Below are positions 8,943 to 17,920 of a stretch of DNA of 64,000 nt, one piece after another. Numbering within the stretch: position 1 is the stretch's first letter; every line of letters begins with the position of its first letter. The DNA lies in the NCBI RefSeq assembly GCF_000974485.1, contig NZ_BBOM01000005.1, positions 186,001-250,000 on the forward strand, given 5' to 3'. A program made the translations under genes and the position numbers. Below the pieces are notes generated by a model that did not search any database, was not told the origin of the DNA, and was given only the letters and a program-made list of their open reading frames with translations. The stretch comes from Streptomyces sp. NBRC 109706 (GTDB lineage: Bacteria > Actinomycetota > Actinomycetes > Streptomycetales > Streptomycetaceae).

Positions 8943-9529
8943 GGCGTGGTCCTCCTGGGGCGGGAAACCGAGGGGGGTCGGGCACGCGTCTTCGAGTGTC
9001 GCGACGGAGTTCAGCGGTAGATGAGAGGACATCCTGCCATCCGAACGCGGAACTTCACCGGCCAGTAGATCAAGATCGGATAACGGACAACCGACACCGG
9101 AGAGCGGAAGTGGACAACTCGCGGGCCCGGCCGGTTCCTTGCGCGCCATTGAGAGATGCGTCACGCGCCCGCGCCACCGCAGGTCAGCGGAGGTGGCGCG
9201 CGTTCCGCCCCGTGCGCCGGGCACGCGCTCGGCGCACTCGGGGCACGGCTCGCCCGGACGCCGAACCCATTCGTCTCCCCACCCCTCCATCCGGTAGAAC
9301 CGACCCTTACACCCCTCACCCGGGGCCTGGGCGTCTGTGCGAAGCGCCCGGCGTCCGCACCCTCCCCGTGCCGGCAGCCATGTGCCGGACGGGCAGCGGA
9401 CGTGGTGCCGCCCGTGCTCCGACCGGAGAGCGGCCACCCGCGAACAGTCACGGTGCACCGCGTTGCCCCGCGGTATGCCGCATTGCACTGAACTGCGCCA
9501 AACTGCACCAAAAAAGAGGTTCTCAGCCA
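8943..9529. other. 587-bp divergent intergenic region, ABC operon / malic enzyme
   Basis: No convincing gene: the short open frames here lack ribosome sites and recognisable motifs. It must hold the divergent promoters of the amino-acid importer and malic enzyme. The only ordered feature I see is the 10-bp direct repeat at 9491-9510. Confidence 0.5.
9491..9510. promoter_or_regulatory. Tandem 10-bp direct repeat before malic enzyme
   Basis: AACTGCGCCA and AACTGCACCA lie head to tail, in helical phase, 4 bp before the AAGAGGT ribosome site of the malic enzyme gene; a weaker third relative (CATTGCACTG, 9481-9490) precedes them. The position suggests an operator or leader element; the regulator is unknown. 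Confidence 0.4.
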
Positions 9530-10765
9530 GTGGCTTCGGAGATCATCAACCCACGCGGTGAACTCACCCGCGACCAGCCCACCCACTCCCGGCCGGCCGA
9601 GCTGGCCGACGCCGGCATCGACCCGGTCTTCGCCCTGCACCGGGGCGGCAAGATGGCCGTGCTCGGCACCGTTCCGCTGCGCGACGCGGACGATCTCTCC
9701 CTCGCCTACACCCCCGGCGTCGCCCGGGTCTGCCAGGCGATCGCGGAGCGGCCCGAGTTGGTCGACGACTACACCTGGAAGTCGGGCACCGTCGCGGTGG
9801 TCACCGACGGCAGCGCGGTGCTCGGCCTGGGCGATATCGGGCCGGAGGCTTCGCTCCCGGTGATGGAGGGCAAGGCCATCCTGTTCAAGCAGTTCGGCGG
9901 CGTGGACGCGGTCCCGGTGGCGCTCGACTGCCGCGATCCCGACGAACTCGTGGAGACCGTCGCCCGGCTGGCACCGTCCTTCGGCGGCATCAACCTGGAG
10001 GACATCTCGGCCCCCCGCTGCTTCGAGATCGAGCGGCGCCTCCAGGAGCGCCTTGACATCCCGGTCTTCCACGACGACCAGCACGGCACCGCCGTGGTCA
10101 CGCTGGCCGCGCTGCGCAACGCGGCCCGGCTCACCGGGCGCGAGCCGGCCGACCTGCGGGTGGTCATCTCCGGGGCGGGCGCGGCCGGGGTCGCCATCAG
10201 CCGCATCCTGCTGGGCGCCGGCGTCGGCGATGTGGTGGTCTGCGACCGGCGCGGCGTGGTCTCCGCCGACCGCACGGATCTGACGGACGTCAAACGGGAG
10301 TTGGCCGAGCTGACCAACCGGGAGGGGCGGACCGGTTCGCTGGCGGACGCGCTGGCCGGCGCCGACGTGTTCGTCGGGGTCAGCGGGGGCACCGTCCCCG
10401 AGTCGGCGGTGGCGACCATGGCCCCGGGCGCGTTCGTCTTCGCGATGGCCAACCCGGACCCGGAGGTCCACCCGGAGGTGGCCGCCCGGCACGCGGCGGT
10501 GGTGGCCACCGGGCGCAGCGACTTCCCCAACCAGATCAACAACGTGCTGGCGTTTCCCGGGATCTTCGCCGGCGCCCTCAGGGTGCGGGCCACCCGGATC
10601 ACCGAGGGCATGAAGCTGGCCGCCGCCGAGGCCCTGGCCGCGGTGGTCGCCGACGAGCTGAGCCCCACCCGGGTGATCCCCTCGCCGTTCGACGAGCGGG
10701 TGGCGCCGGCCGTGGCCGCCGCCGTCGCCGAGGCGGCGCGCGCCGAGGGGGTCGCGCGGATCTGA
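9530..10765 (+). CDS. NAD(P)-dependent malic enzyme
   Basis: A 411-residue short-type malic enzyme: decarboxylation of malate to pyruvate with NAD(P)H formation, linking the TCA cycle and pyruvate. Motifs include the family start FALHRGGKMAV, SLAYTPGVARVC, metal-site region INLEDISAPRCFEIE, FHDDQHGTAVV and the dinucleotide loop ISGAGAAGVAISRILL. GTG 9530 has AAGAGGT at about 9 bp; the conserved domain begins soon after. Bacterial short forms of 390-420 residues match this length. Cofactor preference cannot be fixed by eye. Confidence 0.93.
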   Translation: MASEIINPRGELTRDQPTHSRPAELADAGIDPVFALHRGGKMAVLGTVPLRDADDLSLAYTPGVARVCQAIAERPELVDDYTWKSGTVAVVTDGSAVLGLGDIGPEASLPVMEGKAILFKQFGGVDAVPVALDCRDPDELVETVARLAPSFGGINLEDISAPRCFEIERRLQERLDIPVFHDDQHGTAVVTLAALRNAARLTGREPADLRVVISGAGAAGVAISRILLGAGVGDVVVCDRRGVVSADRTDLTDVKRELAELTNREGRTGSLADALAGADVFVGVSGGTVPESAVATMAPGAFVFAMANPDPEVHPEVAARHAAVVATGRSDFPNQINNVLAFPGIFAGALRVRATRITEGMKLAAAEALAAVVADELSPTRVIPSPFDERVAPAVAAAVAEAARAEGVARI

Positions 10766-10776
10766 CCCGCCTCGTC

Positions 10777-10804
10777 CGTCCCCGGCCCGCGTGGGCCGGG
10801 GACG
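10777..10804. terminator. Bidirectional terminator hairpin
   Basis: CGTCCCCGGCCC and GGGCCGGGGACG form a perfect 12-bp stem with a GCGT loop between convergent malic enzyme and methyltransferase genes. Confidence 0.8.
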
Positions 10805-10815
10805 GGGACGCGGCC

Positions 10816-11574
10816 TCAGCGCAGGGCCAGCACCGTGGCGTCGTTCGGCGAGGCCCAGACCGGCCTGGCCTCGGCGAAGCCAGCCGTCCTGAGGGCGTCG
10901 ACATGCCAGTCGACGGAGAACATCTGCCCGTCGGAGTGGTCGCCCTCGCTGGGGTCGCCGAAGATGCGGTAGCGCTCCGCCGTGGCGGCGGCCAGCTCGG
11001 GCGCCTCGGCGGCCGACCGCCACCACTGCGCCCAGTCGGCGCCGCCCTGCTCCTTCTCCCGCAGCTGCCTGGCCTCTTCGTGGGCCCTGACCGCCGCGTC
11101 GATCCGGGGCGTGTGCGGGTACGGCATATGGTCGGCGTTGAGGAAGACGCCGCCGGGGCGCACCAGTTGGGCCAGCCGGCCGTAGAGCGCGCGGAGCGCG
11201 TCCTCGCGCAGCCAGTGCAGCGCGGTCGCGGTCAGCACCGCGTCATAGGAGGGGTGCGGGAGCGCGGCCGTCCAGTCGGGGTCGGTGAGGTCGGCCCTGA
11301 CGAACCCGGCCCTGGGGTGGTCGGCGAAGGTGCCCCTGGCGATGGTCAGCAGCGCGGGGTCGAGATCGACGCCCGTGCTGACCGCCTCGGGGAACCGCCG
11401 CAGCGCCCTGGCGCTGATGCTGCCGGTGCCGCAGGCGAGATCGAGCACCCGGGGCCGGTCCCCGACGACGGCCTCGACCGCGTCGAGCATCACCCGGAAC
11501 CGCTCCTCCCGATCCGGCAGGTACCACTCCTGCTGATCGTCCCAACTCTGCTGCCAAACAGACCAGTCCGTCAT
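10816..11574 (-). CDS. Class I SAM-dependent methyltransferase
   Basis: A 252-residue methyltransferase with SAM motif I VLDLACGTGSISARAL, the acidic residue of motif II (STGVDLDPALL), and the later motifs FVRADLTDPDW and LVRPGGVFLNADH. It resembles trans-aconitate-methyltransferase-like small-molecule methylases. The substrate is unknown. It ends opposite the malic enzyme gene and is divergent from the CGNR gene at 11697, leaving a 122 bp shared promoter region. Confidence 0.88.
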   Translation of the reverse strand: MTDWSVWQQSWDDQQEWYLPDREERFRVMLDAVEAVVGDRPRVLDLACGTGSISARALRRFPEAVSTGVDLDPALLTIARGTFADHPRAGFVRADLTDPDWTAALPHPSYDAVLTATALHWLREDALRALYGRLAQLVRPGGVFLNADHMPYPHTPRIDAAVRAHEEARQLREKEQGGADWAQWWRSAAEAPELAAATAERYRIFGDPSEGDHSDGQMFSVDWHVDALRTAGFAEARPVWASPNDATVLALR

Positions 11575-11696
11575 GTCCGCTCCCTGGGCTCGGTGTCGGT
11601 CGAGAAGACGCGAGAGCCACCAGTAAGGGCCGATATCCGGAGCAGCCCATTACTATGGCCCGTGCCGACTATAAGCCGCGCCGGTAAGGAATCACA

Positions 11697-12401
11697 ATGG
11701 AGTTGACCTATTACGCGGACTTCGCCGTACGCCTGGTGAACACGGAGGAGCCGCAGCGCGGCACCGACTCCCTCACCTCGGTCGACGCCGTCCGCGCGCT
11801 CTTCGGCGAGGCGCAGCACGCGGCCCGCCGGGCGGGCGAGGGCGATGTGACCCGGCTACGCGGCGTCCGCGGCCGGCTGCGCGCCGTCTTCACCGCCGCG
11901 CACGAGGGCGAGGAGACGCGCGCCGTCGACCTGCTCAACGCCCTGCTGCTCGAATACCCGGCCAGCCCGCAGATCTCGGGACACGACTATCTCGACGACG
12001 CCGGCCGCCCCCGCTGGCACCTCCACCTGGCCGAGCACCCGTCGAACGCCACAGCCGGCTATGCCGCCATCGCCTGCATGGGCCTCGCGTTCCAGCTCAC
12101 CGACCTGGGGGTGAACCGGCTCGGCATCTGCGAGGCCGCGCCCTGCCGCAATGCCTATATCGACACATCGACCAATCGTTCCAAGCGCTACTGCACCGAC
12201 CGCTGCGCCACCCGCGCCAATGTCGCCGCCTATCGGGCGCGCAAACGCCGGGAGCGCGCGGAGAGCGGACGCACGGCGGACGGCAGCCTGCCCAGCGCGC
12301 CCACCCAGGAGCCGACCCGCCCCGCGGAACCGGCCGGCGCCGGCGCCTCGACCAGACCCGGGACCCCGGGCGCGCCGGCGGCGTCGGCCGGGGACACCTG
12401 A
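11697..12401 (+). CDS. CGNR zinc-finger / ABATE-domain protein
   Basis: A 234-residue protein. The N-terminal ABATE-like region (DFAVRLVNTEEP) is followed by the CGNR-type finger CEAAPCRNAYIDTSTNRSKRYCTDRCATRANVAAYRARKR, with four cysteines for zinc. Proteins of this family are thought to be ligand-responsive transcription factors. The Pro/Ala/Thr-rich last 50 residues are low complexity and are encoded antisense to the C-terminus of sodX (172 bp overlap). AAGGA precedes ATG 11697. Confidence 0.88.
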   Translation: MELTYYADFAVRLVNTEEPQRGTDSLTSVDAVRALFGEAQHAARRAGEGDVTRLRGVRGRLRAVFTAAHEGEETRAVDLLNALLLEYPASPQISGHDYLDDAGRPRWHLHLAEHPSNATAGYAAIACMGLAFQLTDLGVNRLGICEAAPCRNAYIDTSTNRSKRYCTDRCATRANVAAYRARKRRERAESGRTADGSLPSAPTQEPTRPAEPAGAGASTRPGTPGAPAASAGDT

Positions 12402-12694
12402 CCCAGCGGCGAGCGCAGCCGCACCAGCGCCCTGGCCACCAACAGCCCGTCCGGCACCACGCCGAACTCCCGACTGTCGTTGGTGACCGCGCCGTTGTCG
12501 CCCTGCACCCACCACCCCTCGTCCCGCCGCTCCACCGCGCGCTTCACGATCAGCAGATCGTGCTGGAACGGGTGGCGCAGCACCACCACATGCCCGGGAC
12601 GCACCCTGGCACCGTAGGCGAGCAGCAACTGGTCACCCGGACGCAGGGTGGGCAGCATCGAGGGGTTGTAGACTTCGGCCAGCCCAAACCTCAT
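12230..12694 (-). CDS. sodX: Nickel-type superoxide dismutase maturation protease
   Basis: A 154-residue S24/S26 signal-peptidase-like protein: catalytic Ser in NPSMLPTL, catalytic Lys in LLIVKRAVE, and WWVQGDN. In the family it removes the N-terminal leader of SodN so that His1 can bind nickel. The tail RRLRAR is the family C-terminus, which supports the stop at 12230 even though the last 172 bp overlap the CGNR gene on the other strand. An extra Pro/Ala/Gly insert (about residues 94-130) lies in that overlap. ATG 12694 is placed so the serine motif falls near residue 12. It is divergent from sodN. Confidence 0.92.
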   Translation of the reverse strand: MRFGLAEVYNPSMLPTLRPGDQLLLAYGARVRPGHVVVLRHPFQHDLLIVKRAVERRDEGWWVQGDNGAVTNDSREFGVVPDGLLVARALVRLRSPLGQVSPADAAGAPGVPGLVEAPAPAGSAGRVGSWVGALGRLPSAVRPLSARSRRLRAR

Positions 12695-12960
12695 CGCACC
12701 CTCACTTGTCGTCCATGAGCCATCGTGCCCGGAACGTCCGTTGATCGCATGCGGGCACCTCGGACCGGCCCGCCCTCCCGAACGGAGCCGGCAGGCCGGG
12801 ACCATCCTCCCGCCCCCGCCACCATGCTCCGCCTCAGGGCCCGCCATGGCATTGGACTTTCGGCCTAAGCCTCCGCCGAGGCCCCGGGTCGACGGAGAAA
12901 ACCGGCCCTGTACGGAGTAACCTCGCCGGTGAGAAGACGATCACGAGGAAGGACAGCTCT

Positions 12961-13356
12961 ATGCTCTCCCGCCTGTTCGCCCCGAAGGTCAAGGTCAGCG
13001 CGCACTGCGACCTTCCGTGTGGCGTGTACGACCCGGCCCAGGCCCGTATCGAGGCCGAGTCCGTCAAGGCCGTCCAGGAGAAGTACCAAGCCAACGACGA
13101 CCCGCACTTCCGTGCCCGGGCCACCGTCATCAAGGAGGAGCGCGCCGAGCTGGCGAAGCATCACGTGTCGGTGCTGTGGAGCGACTACTTCAAGCCGCCG
13201 CACTTCGAGAAGTACCCCGAGCTGCACCAGCTGGTCAACGACACCCTCAAGGCCCTGAGCGCCGCCAAGGGTTCGACCGACCCGGCCACCGGCCAGAAGG
13301 CGCTGGACTACATCGCCCAGATCGACAAGATCTTCTGGGAGACCAAGAAGGCCTGA
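12961..13356 (+). CDS. sodN: Nickel superoxide dismutase precursor
   Basis: A 131-residue Ni-SOD precursor. A 14-residue leader (MLSRLFAPKVKVSA) precedes the nickel hook HCDLPCGVYDP: His1, Cys2 and Cys6 of the mature enzyme bind Ni. The mature chain (117 residues) is the usual four-helix length. It disproportionates superoxide in the cytosol as a hexamer. AAGGA precedes ATG 12961. SodX, its processing protease, is encoded divergently 266 bp away. In S. coelicolor sodN is induced by nickel through Nur; no Nur box was recognised here. Confidence 0.98.
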   Translation: MLSRLFAPKVKVSAHCDLPCGVYDPAQARIEAESVKAVQEKYQANDDPHFRARATVIKEERAELAKHHVSVLWSDYFKPPHFEKYPELHQLVNDTLKALSAAKGSTDPATGQKALDYIAQIDKIFWETKKA

Positions 13357-13536
13357 CGTCCCGTCCGGACGTCCGTTCCTCCCGCACCCGGATCGCGGCC
13401 CGCCCCACCCGGCGGCCACGGCGGTCCGGGTGCGGTCCTGTGTACGGCGCTCTCCCCCCTTGGCCGCCCCCGGTCCGGTGGCGGAGGATGCCCCTGGCCA
13501 CCAGCGCCCGGTCACCGGGCGCCCGAGGAAGGGGAG

Positions 13537-14778
13537 ATGGGCGTGCGCGTGGGCACGGAGGAGCGGATCGCCGACGAGATCCTGATCGTCGGCGCCGGCG
13601 TGGTGGGAGCCTCGGTCGCCTACCACCTCACCCGGTCGGGACACCGACGGGTGACGGTCCTCGACGCCCGTGACCGCGCCCGGCTGCCGGGATCGACCGG
13701 ACTGGCGCCCGGCTTCGTCGGCCAACTCAGCGCCACCCCCGAGCTGACGGTGCTGGCCAGGGACAGCGTCGCCACCTACCGCACGCTCGCCGGGACCACG
13801 CCCGAGCCGGTCTTCCACCAGGTCGGCTGCCTGGAGGTCGCCACCGACCCGGCCCGCCTGGAGCAGGCCCACCGGGACGTCGAGCAGGGCACGCGGGCCG
13901 GGCTGCCCGCCCGGGTCCTCGGCCCCGCCGAAGCGGCCGCGCTCGCCCCCGCGCTGGTCGACGCCGACCGCGCCCTGGGCGCGCTGTATCTCCCCACCGA
14001 CGGCGCCGCCGACCCGGCCGCGCTCACCCACGCCCTCGTCGAGGCCGCGACAAACGGCGGGGCGCGTTTCCGCTTCGACACGCCGGTGCGCGCGCTGGAG
14101 ATCGAGAACGGCCGGGTGGTGGGCGTGCGCGCCGGCGCGGACGGCGAACTGCTGCGCGCCGGCCGGACCGTGCTGGCCACCGGGATCTGGGGACCGGTAC
14201 TGGCCGCGCGGGCCGGCGCCCGGCTGCCCATGGTGGCCGTCCAACACCCCTACCTCTACACCGCCGAACTGCCGGGCCTCGACGACACCCCCATCGACGG
14301 GCCGATCGTCCGCTACCCGGACCACGCCGTCTACACCCGCCGCCACGGCCGCCGCTACGGACTGGGCTCCTACGCCCACCAACCGCTCCCGCTGACCCCG
14401 TCCGCCACCCTCGGCTCGGCCGAACTCCCCTTCCGCGAAACGGACTTCGGCACCGCCCTGGCCGAGGCCACCGCCCTGGTGCCGGCCTTCCGCACGGCCC
14501 CGCGGGGACGCCGCCTCAACGGGGCGTTCGCCCTGACGCCCGACGAACTCCCGCTGGTGGGGCCGGCCCCGGGAGTGGCCGGGCTCTGGTGCGCCGAGGC
14601 GTCCTGGGTCACCCACGCCGCCGGGGTCGGCCGCCAGCTGGCCGACCAACTCCTGTCCGGCGGCGCTCCGTTGGTCGACCCCGAACGGCTGGCCCCGGAC
14701 CGCTTCGCCGACTGGAGCGACGAACGGATCAGCTCGACGGCCCTCGGCCACTACCGGGGCATCTACGACGCGCACTGA
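13537..14778 (+). CDS. FAD-dependent oxidoreductase (DAO family)
   Basis: A 413-residue D-amino-acid-oxidase-fold flavoprotein. The FAD-binding motif ILIVGAGVVGASVAYHL is near residue 15, the second FAD segment TVLATGIWGP is in the middle, and GLWCAEASWVTHAAGVGRQLADQL closes the fold. It resembles the N-terminal domain of sarcosine/dimethylglycine dehydrogenases but lacks their folate-binding half. Substrate not predicted. Its last 16 bp overlap the convergent HelD-like gene. The Shine-Dalgarno lies very close to ATG 13537, so GTG 13543 is a possible alternative start. Confidence 0.87.
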   Translation: MGVRVGTEERIADEILIVGAGVVGASVAYHLTRSGHRRVTVLDARDRARLPGSTGLAPGFVGQLSATPELTVLARDSVATYRTLAGTTPEPVFHQVGCLEVATDPARLEQAHRDVEQGTRAGLPARVLGPAEAAALAPALVDADRALGALYLPTDGAADPAALTHALVEAATNGGARFRFDTPVRALEIENGRVVGVRAGADGELLRAGRTVLATGIWGPVLAARAGARLPMVAVQHPYLYTAELPGLDDTPIDGPIVRYPDHAVYTRRHGRRYGLGSYAHQPLPLTPSATLGSAELPFRETDFGTALAEATALVPAFRTAPRGRRLNGAFALTPDELPLVGPAPGVAGLWCAEASWVTHAAGVGRQLADQLLSGGAPLVDPERLAPDRFADWSDERISSTALGHYRGIYDAH

Positions 14779-17114
14779 CCCGGTCCGCCGGACCGTTCGG
14801 AGAACGACGGCCGACTCCGGGGCCGCCCGGTGCCGGCGCCGGCCAGGCCGAGCAGCCCCAGGGGCGGCGTGGGCCCCGGGTGGAGCACGCCAAGACGCCT
14901 GGTCGCGCGGGTCAGCGCGACATAGAGATCGCCCAGGCCGCGCGGCGCCTCGGCGACCATCCGCTCGGGATCGACCACCAACACCGCGTCGAACTCAAGC
15001 CCCTTGGCGGTCCCGGGGTCCAACGCGACGATCCGCTCGCCGCGCCCAAGGCCGGCGACCGCCGCCTCGGCAGCGCCACGCAGCGACCCGGGCACCAGCA
15101 CGGCGACCCGCCCCTCCGGCAGCGCCTCGCACTCGACGGCCGCGAGCCGCGCCGCCTCGGCGGCGAGCCCGGCCGGCGAGGCGTCCGCCGCGCGGCGCCA
15201 CCAGGGCCGCACGCCGCCCTCCCGCACCGCGCGCGGCGCCCGCCGCGACGGGTCGATCCGGCCCAGGACCTCGGCCGCGACCTCCGCGATCTCGGTCGGC
15301 AGCCGGTAGTTGACGGTCAGCTCCGCCAGCCGCCAACGACCGCCCACATGGGGCCGCAGCACCTCGTCCCAGGACGGCGCGCCCCCCGGGTCACCGGTCT
15401 GCGCGATATCGCCGACCAGCGTCATCGACCGGGCGGGACAGCGGCGCATCAGCAGCCGCCAGGCCATCGGGGACAGCTCCTGCGCCTCGTCCACCACCAC
15501 ATGCCCGAAGGCCCAGGTGCGGTCGGCCGCGGCGCGCAGCGCCGGGGTGCGGTGGTCCGTGTCGGCCTGCCGTTCGGCCAGCGCCTCGGCGTCCAACAGA
15601 TCCCAGGCGGCGAGCTGTTCGGACTCCTCCCCGTCGTCGACGTCGACCGTCCGCGAGCCGTAGCCGACCTCAAGCGCCTCCCCGGCCAGCCGCAGCGCGT
15701 GGGCCCGCTCCTCGTCCTCGGGGCCCGGCCGGGGCTCGGGGAGCGGGCCGAGGAGCTCCGCCGCCTCGTCCAGCAGCGGCACGTCCGCCGCCGTCCAGCC
15801 GTCGGGTGCCTCGGGCCGGTGCAGCGCACGGCGCTCCGCCCCGGTCAGCCCGGGCGCGGCCACCGCCAGCCGGTCCGGTGAGCCGAGGAGGCCGGCCAGC
15901 AGCGTCATCGGGGTGAGCGCGGGCCACAGCTCGTCCAGGGCCGCCCGCACCCCCGGCTCGGCGGCCAGCTCGGCGCGGATGCCGGCGATGTCCTCCGCGC
16001 CCAACAGCGGGGTACCGTCCAGCACATCGGTGCCGAAGTCCGCCACCACCCGTTCGGTCAGGGCGTCCACCAGCAGTTCCGCGAAAACGGCCCTGGCCTG
16101 GTTGTGCGGCAGCCCGCTCTCCCTGGCCGCGCGCCTGAGCGCGGCGCAGGCGCCCGGGGCCAGCCGGACCGGCCGGCCGTCGACCTCGACCGTCCAACCG
16201 TCCTCCGGCGCCCGCTGACGGTCGGCGACGGCGCGCTCCAGCACCCCGACCATGGACCGCCGCCCCTTGAGCACCGCGCCGTCCCTGGACTCCGCGCGCC
16301 GGGGGCGCACGCCGGGGTAGAGCTGGTCGACGGTGGCCAGCAGCACCCCGGTCTCGCCCAGCGAGGGCAGCACATCGCCGATATAGCGCAGGAACGTCGG
16401 GTTGGGGCCGACCACCAACACCACGCTTCTGGCCAGCTGTTCGCGCCGGGTGTAGAGGAGGTACGCGGCCCGGTGGAGCGCGACGGCGGTCTTCCCGGTG
16501 CCGGGGCCGCCCTGCACCACCAGCACCCCTCGGTGGTGGGCGCGGATGATCTCGTCCTGCTCGGCCTGGATGGTGGCGACGATATCGCCCATCCGATCCG
16601 TCCTGGCCGCGTCGAGCGCGTCCAGCAGCGCGGAATCCCCGCTCACCTCCGCATTGCCGGCGAACTCCTCGTCCCAGACCCCGACGACCTTTCGCCCCCG
16701 GGACCGGATATGCCGACGTCGACGCACGTCCAACGGATTGAGCGCGGTCGCCACATAGAACGGACGGGCCGCCGGCGCCCGCCAGTCGATGAGCAACGGG
16801 TCATACGTTCCGTCCGTCTCCCGCAGCCCCAGCCGTCCGATATAGCGGCGCTCCTCGGCCCGCATATCGAGCCGGCCGAAGCACAGACCGCTCTCCACAC
16901 CGTCGAGCCGCGCCAGCTCACGGGCCAACTCCCGGGCGGCGACATCGCGTTCGGCCAACCCCTGATGGCCGAGCCCGGTGCTGGCCAGGGTCGCGTCCAG
17001 CCGGCGCGCCACCTGCTCGCGCAGCGCGTCGAGCCGGTCGTACAGGGCATTCACATAGCCCCGCTCGCCCCGCAGTTCCCCGTCGAGTTCCCCTTTTTCC
17101 GCGCGACTTGACAT
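14763..17114 (-). CDS. HelD-like UvrD-family ATPase (RNA polymerase recycling factor)
   Basis: A 783-residue superfamily 1 ATPase. The N-terminal about 190 residues carry the HelD-type coiled-coil/globular arm (YVNALYDRLDALREQVARRL, YIGRLGLRETDG, LLIDWRAPAARPFY). Walker A GGPGTGKTAVAL is at about 202, helicase motif II VVDEAQELSPMAW in the C-terminal half, then LVGDIAQTGD and LYVALTRATRRLGVLHP. HelD proteins insert into RNA polymerase and eject nucleic acid; some actinobacterial ones (HelR) give rifamycin tolerance. No rifamycin-associated element was seen upstream. Confidence 0.9.
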   Translation of the reverse strand: MSSRAEKGELDGELRGERGYVNALYDRLDALREQVARRLDATLASTGLGHQGLAERDVAARELARELARLDGVESGLCFGRLDMRAEERRYIGRLGLRETDGTYDPLLIDWRAPAARPFYVATALNPLDVRRRRHIRSRGRKVVGVWDEEFAGNAEVSGDSALLDALDAARTDRMGDIVATIQAEQDEIIRAHHRGVLVVQGGPGTGKTAVALHRAAYLLYTRREQLARSVVLVVGPNPTFLRYIGDVLPSLGETGVLLATVDQLYPGVRPRRAESRDGAVLKGRRSMVGVLERAVADRQRAPEDGWTVEVDGRPVRLAPGACAALRRAARESGLPHNQARAVFAELLVDALTERVVADFGTDVLDGTPLLGAEDIAGIRAELAAEPGVRAALDELWPALTPMTLLAGLLGSPDRLAVAAPGLTGAERRALHRPEAPDGWTAADVPLLDEAAELLGPLPEPRPGPEDEERAHALRLAGEALEVGYGSRTVDVDDGEESEQLAAWDLLDAEALAERQADTDHRTPALRAAADRTWAFGHVVVDEAQELSPMAWRLLMRRCPARSMTLVGDIAQTGDPGGAPSWDEVLRPHVGGRWRLAELTVNYRLPTEIAEVAAEVLGRIDPSRRAPRAVREGGVRPWWRRAADASPAGLAAEAARLAAVECEALPEGRVAVLVPGSLRGAAEAAVAGLGRGERIVALDPGTAKGLEFDAVLVVDPERMVAEAPRGLGDLYVALTRATRRLGVLHPGPTPPLGLLGLAGAGTGRPRSRPSFSERSGGPGQCAS

Positions 17115-17186
17115 CGCTTTCCTCTTCTCGCTAAAATTAGCTTGTGAGTTGACTCGCCAATCCCCTTCAGGCGCATCAAACCCACC

Positions 17187-17216
17187 AATATAGCGAGTAA
17201 TTGGCCGCCCTTTCAA
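17187..17216 (-). promoter_or_regulatory. Vegetative-type promoter of the HelD-like gene
   Basis: On the minus strand TTGAAA (17216-17211) and TATATT (17192-17187) are separated by 18 bp, a close match to the principal-sigma consensus. They lead into a leader of about 70 nt, which contains the inverted repeat GCTAAAATTAGC, before ATG 17114. Confidence 0.65.
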
Positions 17217-17320
17217 GGCGCGGCTTTTTCTTTTTTCGCGCCCCTGTCCGACCACACGCCGTGCCACCCGGCGGAAAAAACCGCTGCGGTACGGCCCGGC
17301 ACGCTGGCTAGGCTGCCGGC

Positions 17321-17806
17321 ATGTCCCCAGCGCTGCCCCCCGCCGCCCAGTCCATGACCATGCTCGCCGCCGCGGTTCTGGTGCACGATCCGGCGACCGA
17401 CCGCGTGCTGCTGCTGCGTCGTGGCCCGGCGGCCAAGTTCGCGCCGGGAAAGTGGGATCTGCCGGTCGGCAAGAGCGACCCGGGTGAGCCGGTGACCACC
17501 ACCGCCGTGCGGGAGTTGCACGAGGAGACCGGGGTGGTCGTGAAGGAGTCGGCGCTCCGGCTGGCCCATGTGCTGCACGCGGCGCGCGGCGTCGAGGCGC
17601 CCAACGGCTTTGTCACGATGGTGTTCCGGACCGAGGAGTGGAGCGGCGAACCGCGCAACGTCGAACCGACCAAGCACTCCGAGGTGCGCTGGGTGGCTGT
17701 CGACGCCCTGCCGACGAACGACACGGAGATGGTCTTCGGCGGCGAGCGCCTGGTGGAACGCTGCCTGAGCGGCACGGTCGACCTGACCCTCCTCGGCTGG
17801 TCGTGA
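17321..17806 (+). CDS. Nudix hydrolase
   Basis: A 161-residue Nudix protein with the full box G-x5-E-x7-REL-x-EE-x-G-V read as GKSDPGEPVTTTAVREL followed by HEETGV. The N-terminus MTMLAAAVLVHDPATDRVLLLRR and the tail HSEVRWVAVDALP suit an NDP-X or modified-nucleotide pyrophosphohydrolase. Substrate cannot be assigned. It is divergent from the HelD-like gene and lies upstream of the anti-sigma operon with a 272 bp gap, so it is probably a separate unit. Confidence 0.9.
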   Translation: MSPALPPAAQSMTMLAAAVLVHDPATDRVLLLRRGPAAKFAPGKWDLPVGKSDPGEPVTTTAVRELHEETGVVVKESALRLAHVLHAARGVEAPNGFVTMVFRTEEWSGEPRNVEPTKHSEVRWVAVDALPTNDTEMVFGGERLVERCLSGTVDLTLLGWS

Positions 17807-17909
17807 CGCATGGGGCCCAGGGGGCAGTACGATCAACGACCATCGCGGTGATCACGCACAACATCTGTCGTGGACACGGGATTTGACGCCCCCCCACCGG
17901 GCACAGTAA

Positions 17910-17920
17910 GCACTGAGTGC
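17910..17920. promoter_or_regulatory. Palindrome upstream of anti-sigma/sigma operon
   Basis: GCACTGAGTGC is a perfect palindrome flanked by TAA and ATTA, placed 170 bp before the anti-sigma start beside a TAATAC element that could be a -10 hexamer. It is a candidate operator. In S. coelicolor the sigH promoter is a BldD target, but this sequence is not an obvious BldD box. Confidence 0.4.

Noticed and set aside
9156..9491. 111-codon frame in the malic enzyme upstream region
   Set aside because: No Shine-Dalgarno, no family resemblance, and Pro/Arg/Ala composition typical of chance frames in GC-rich DNA.
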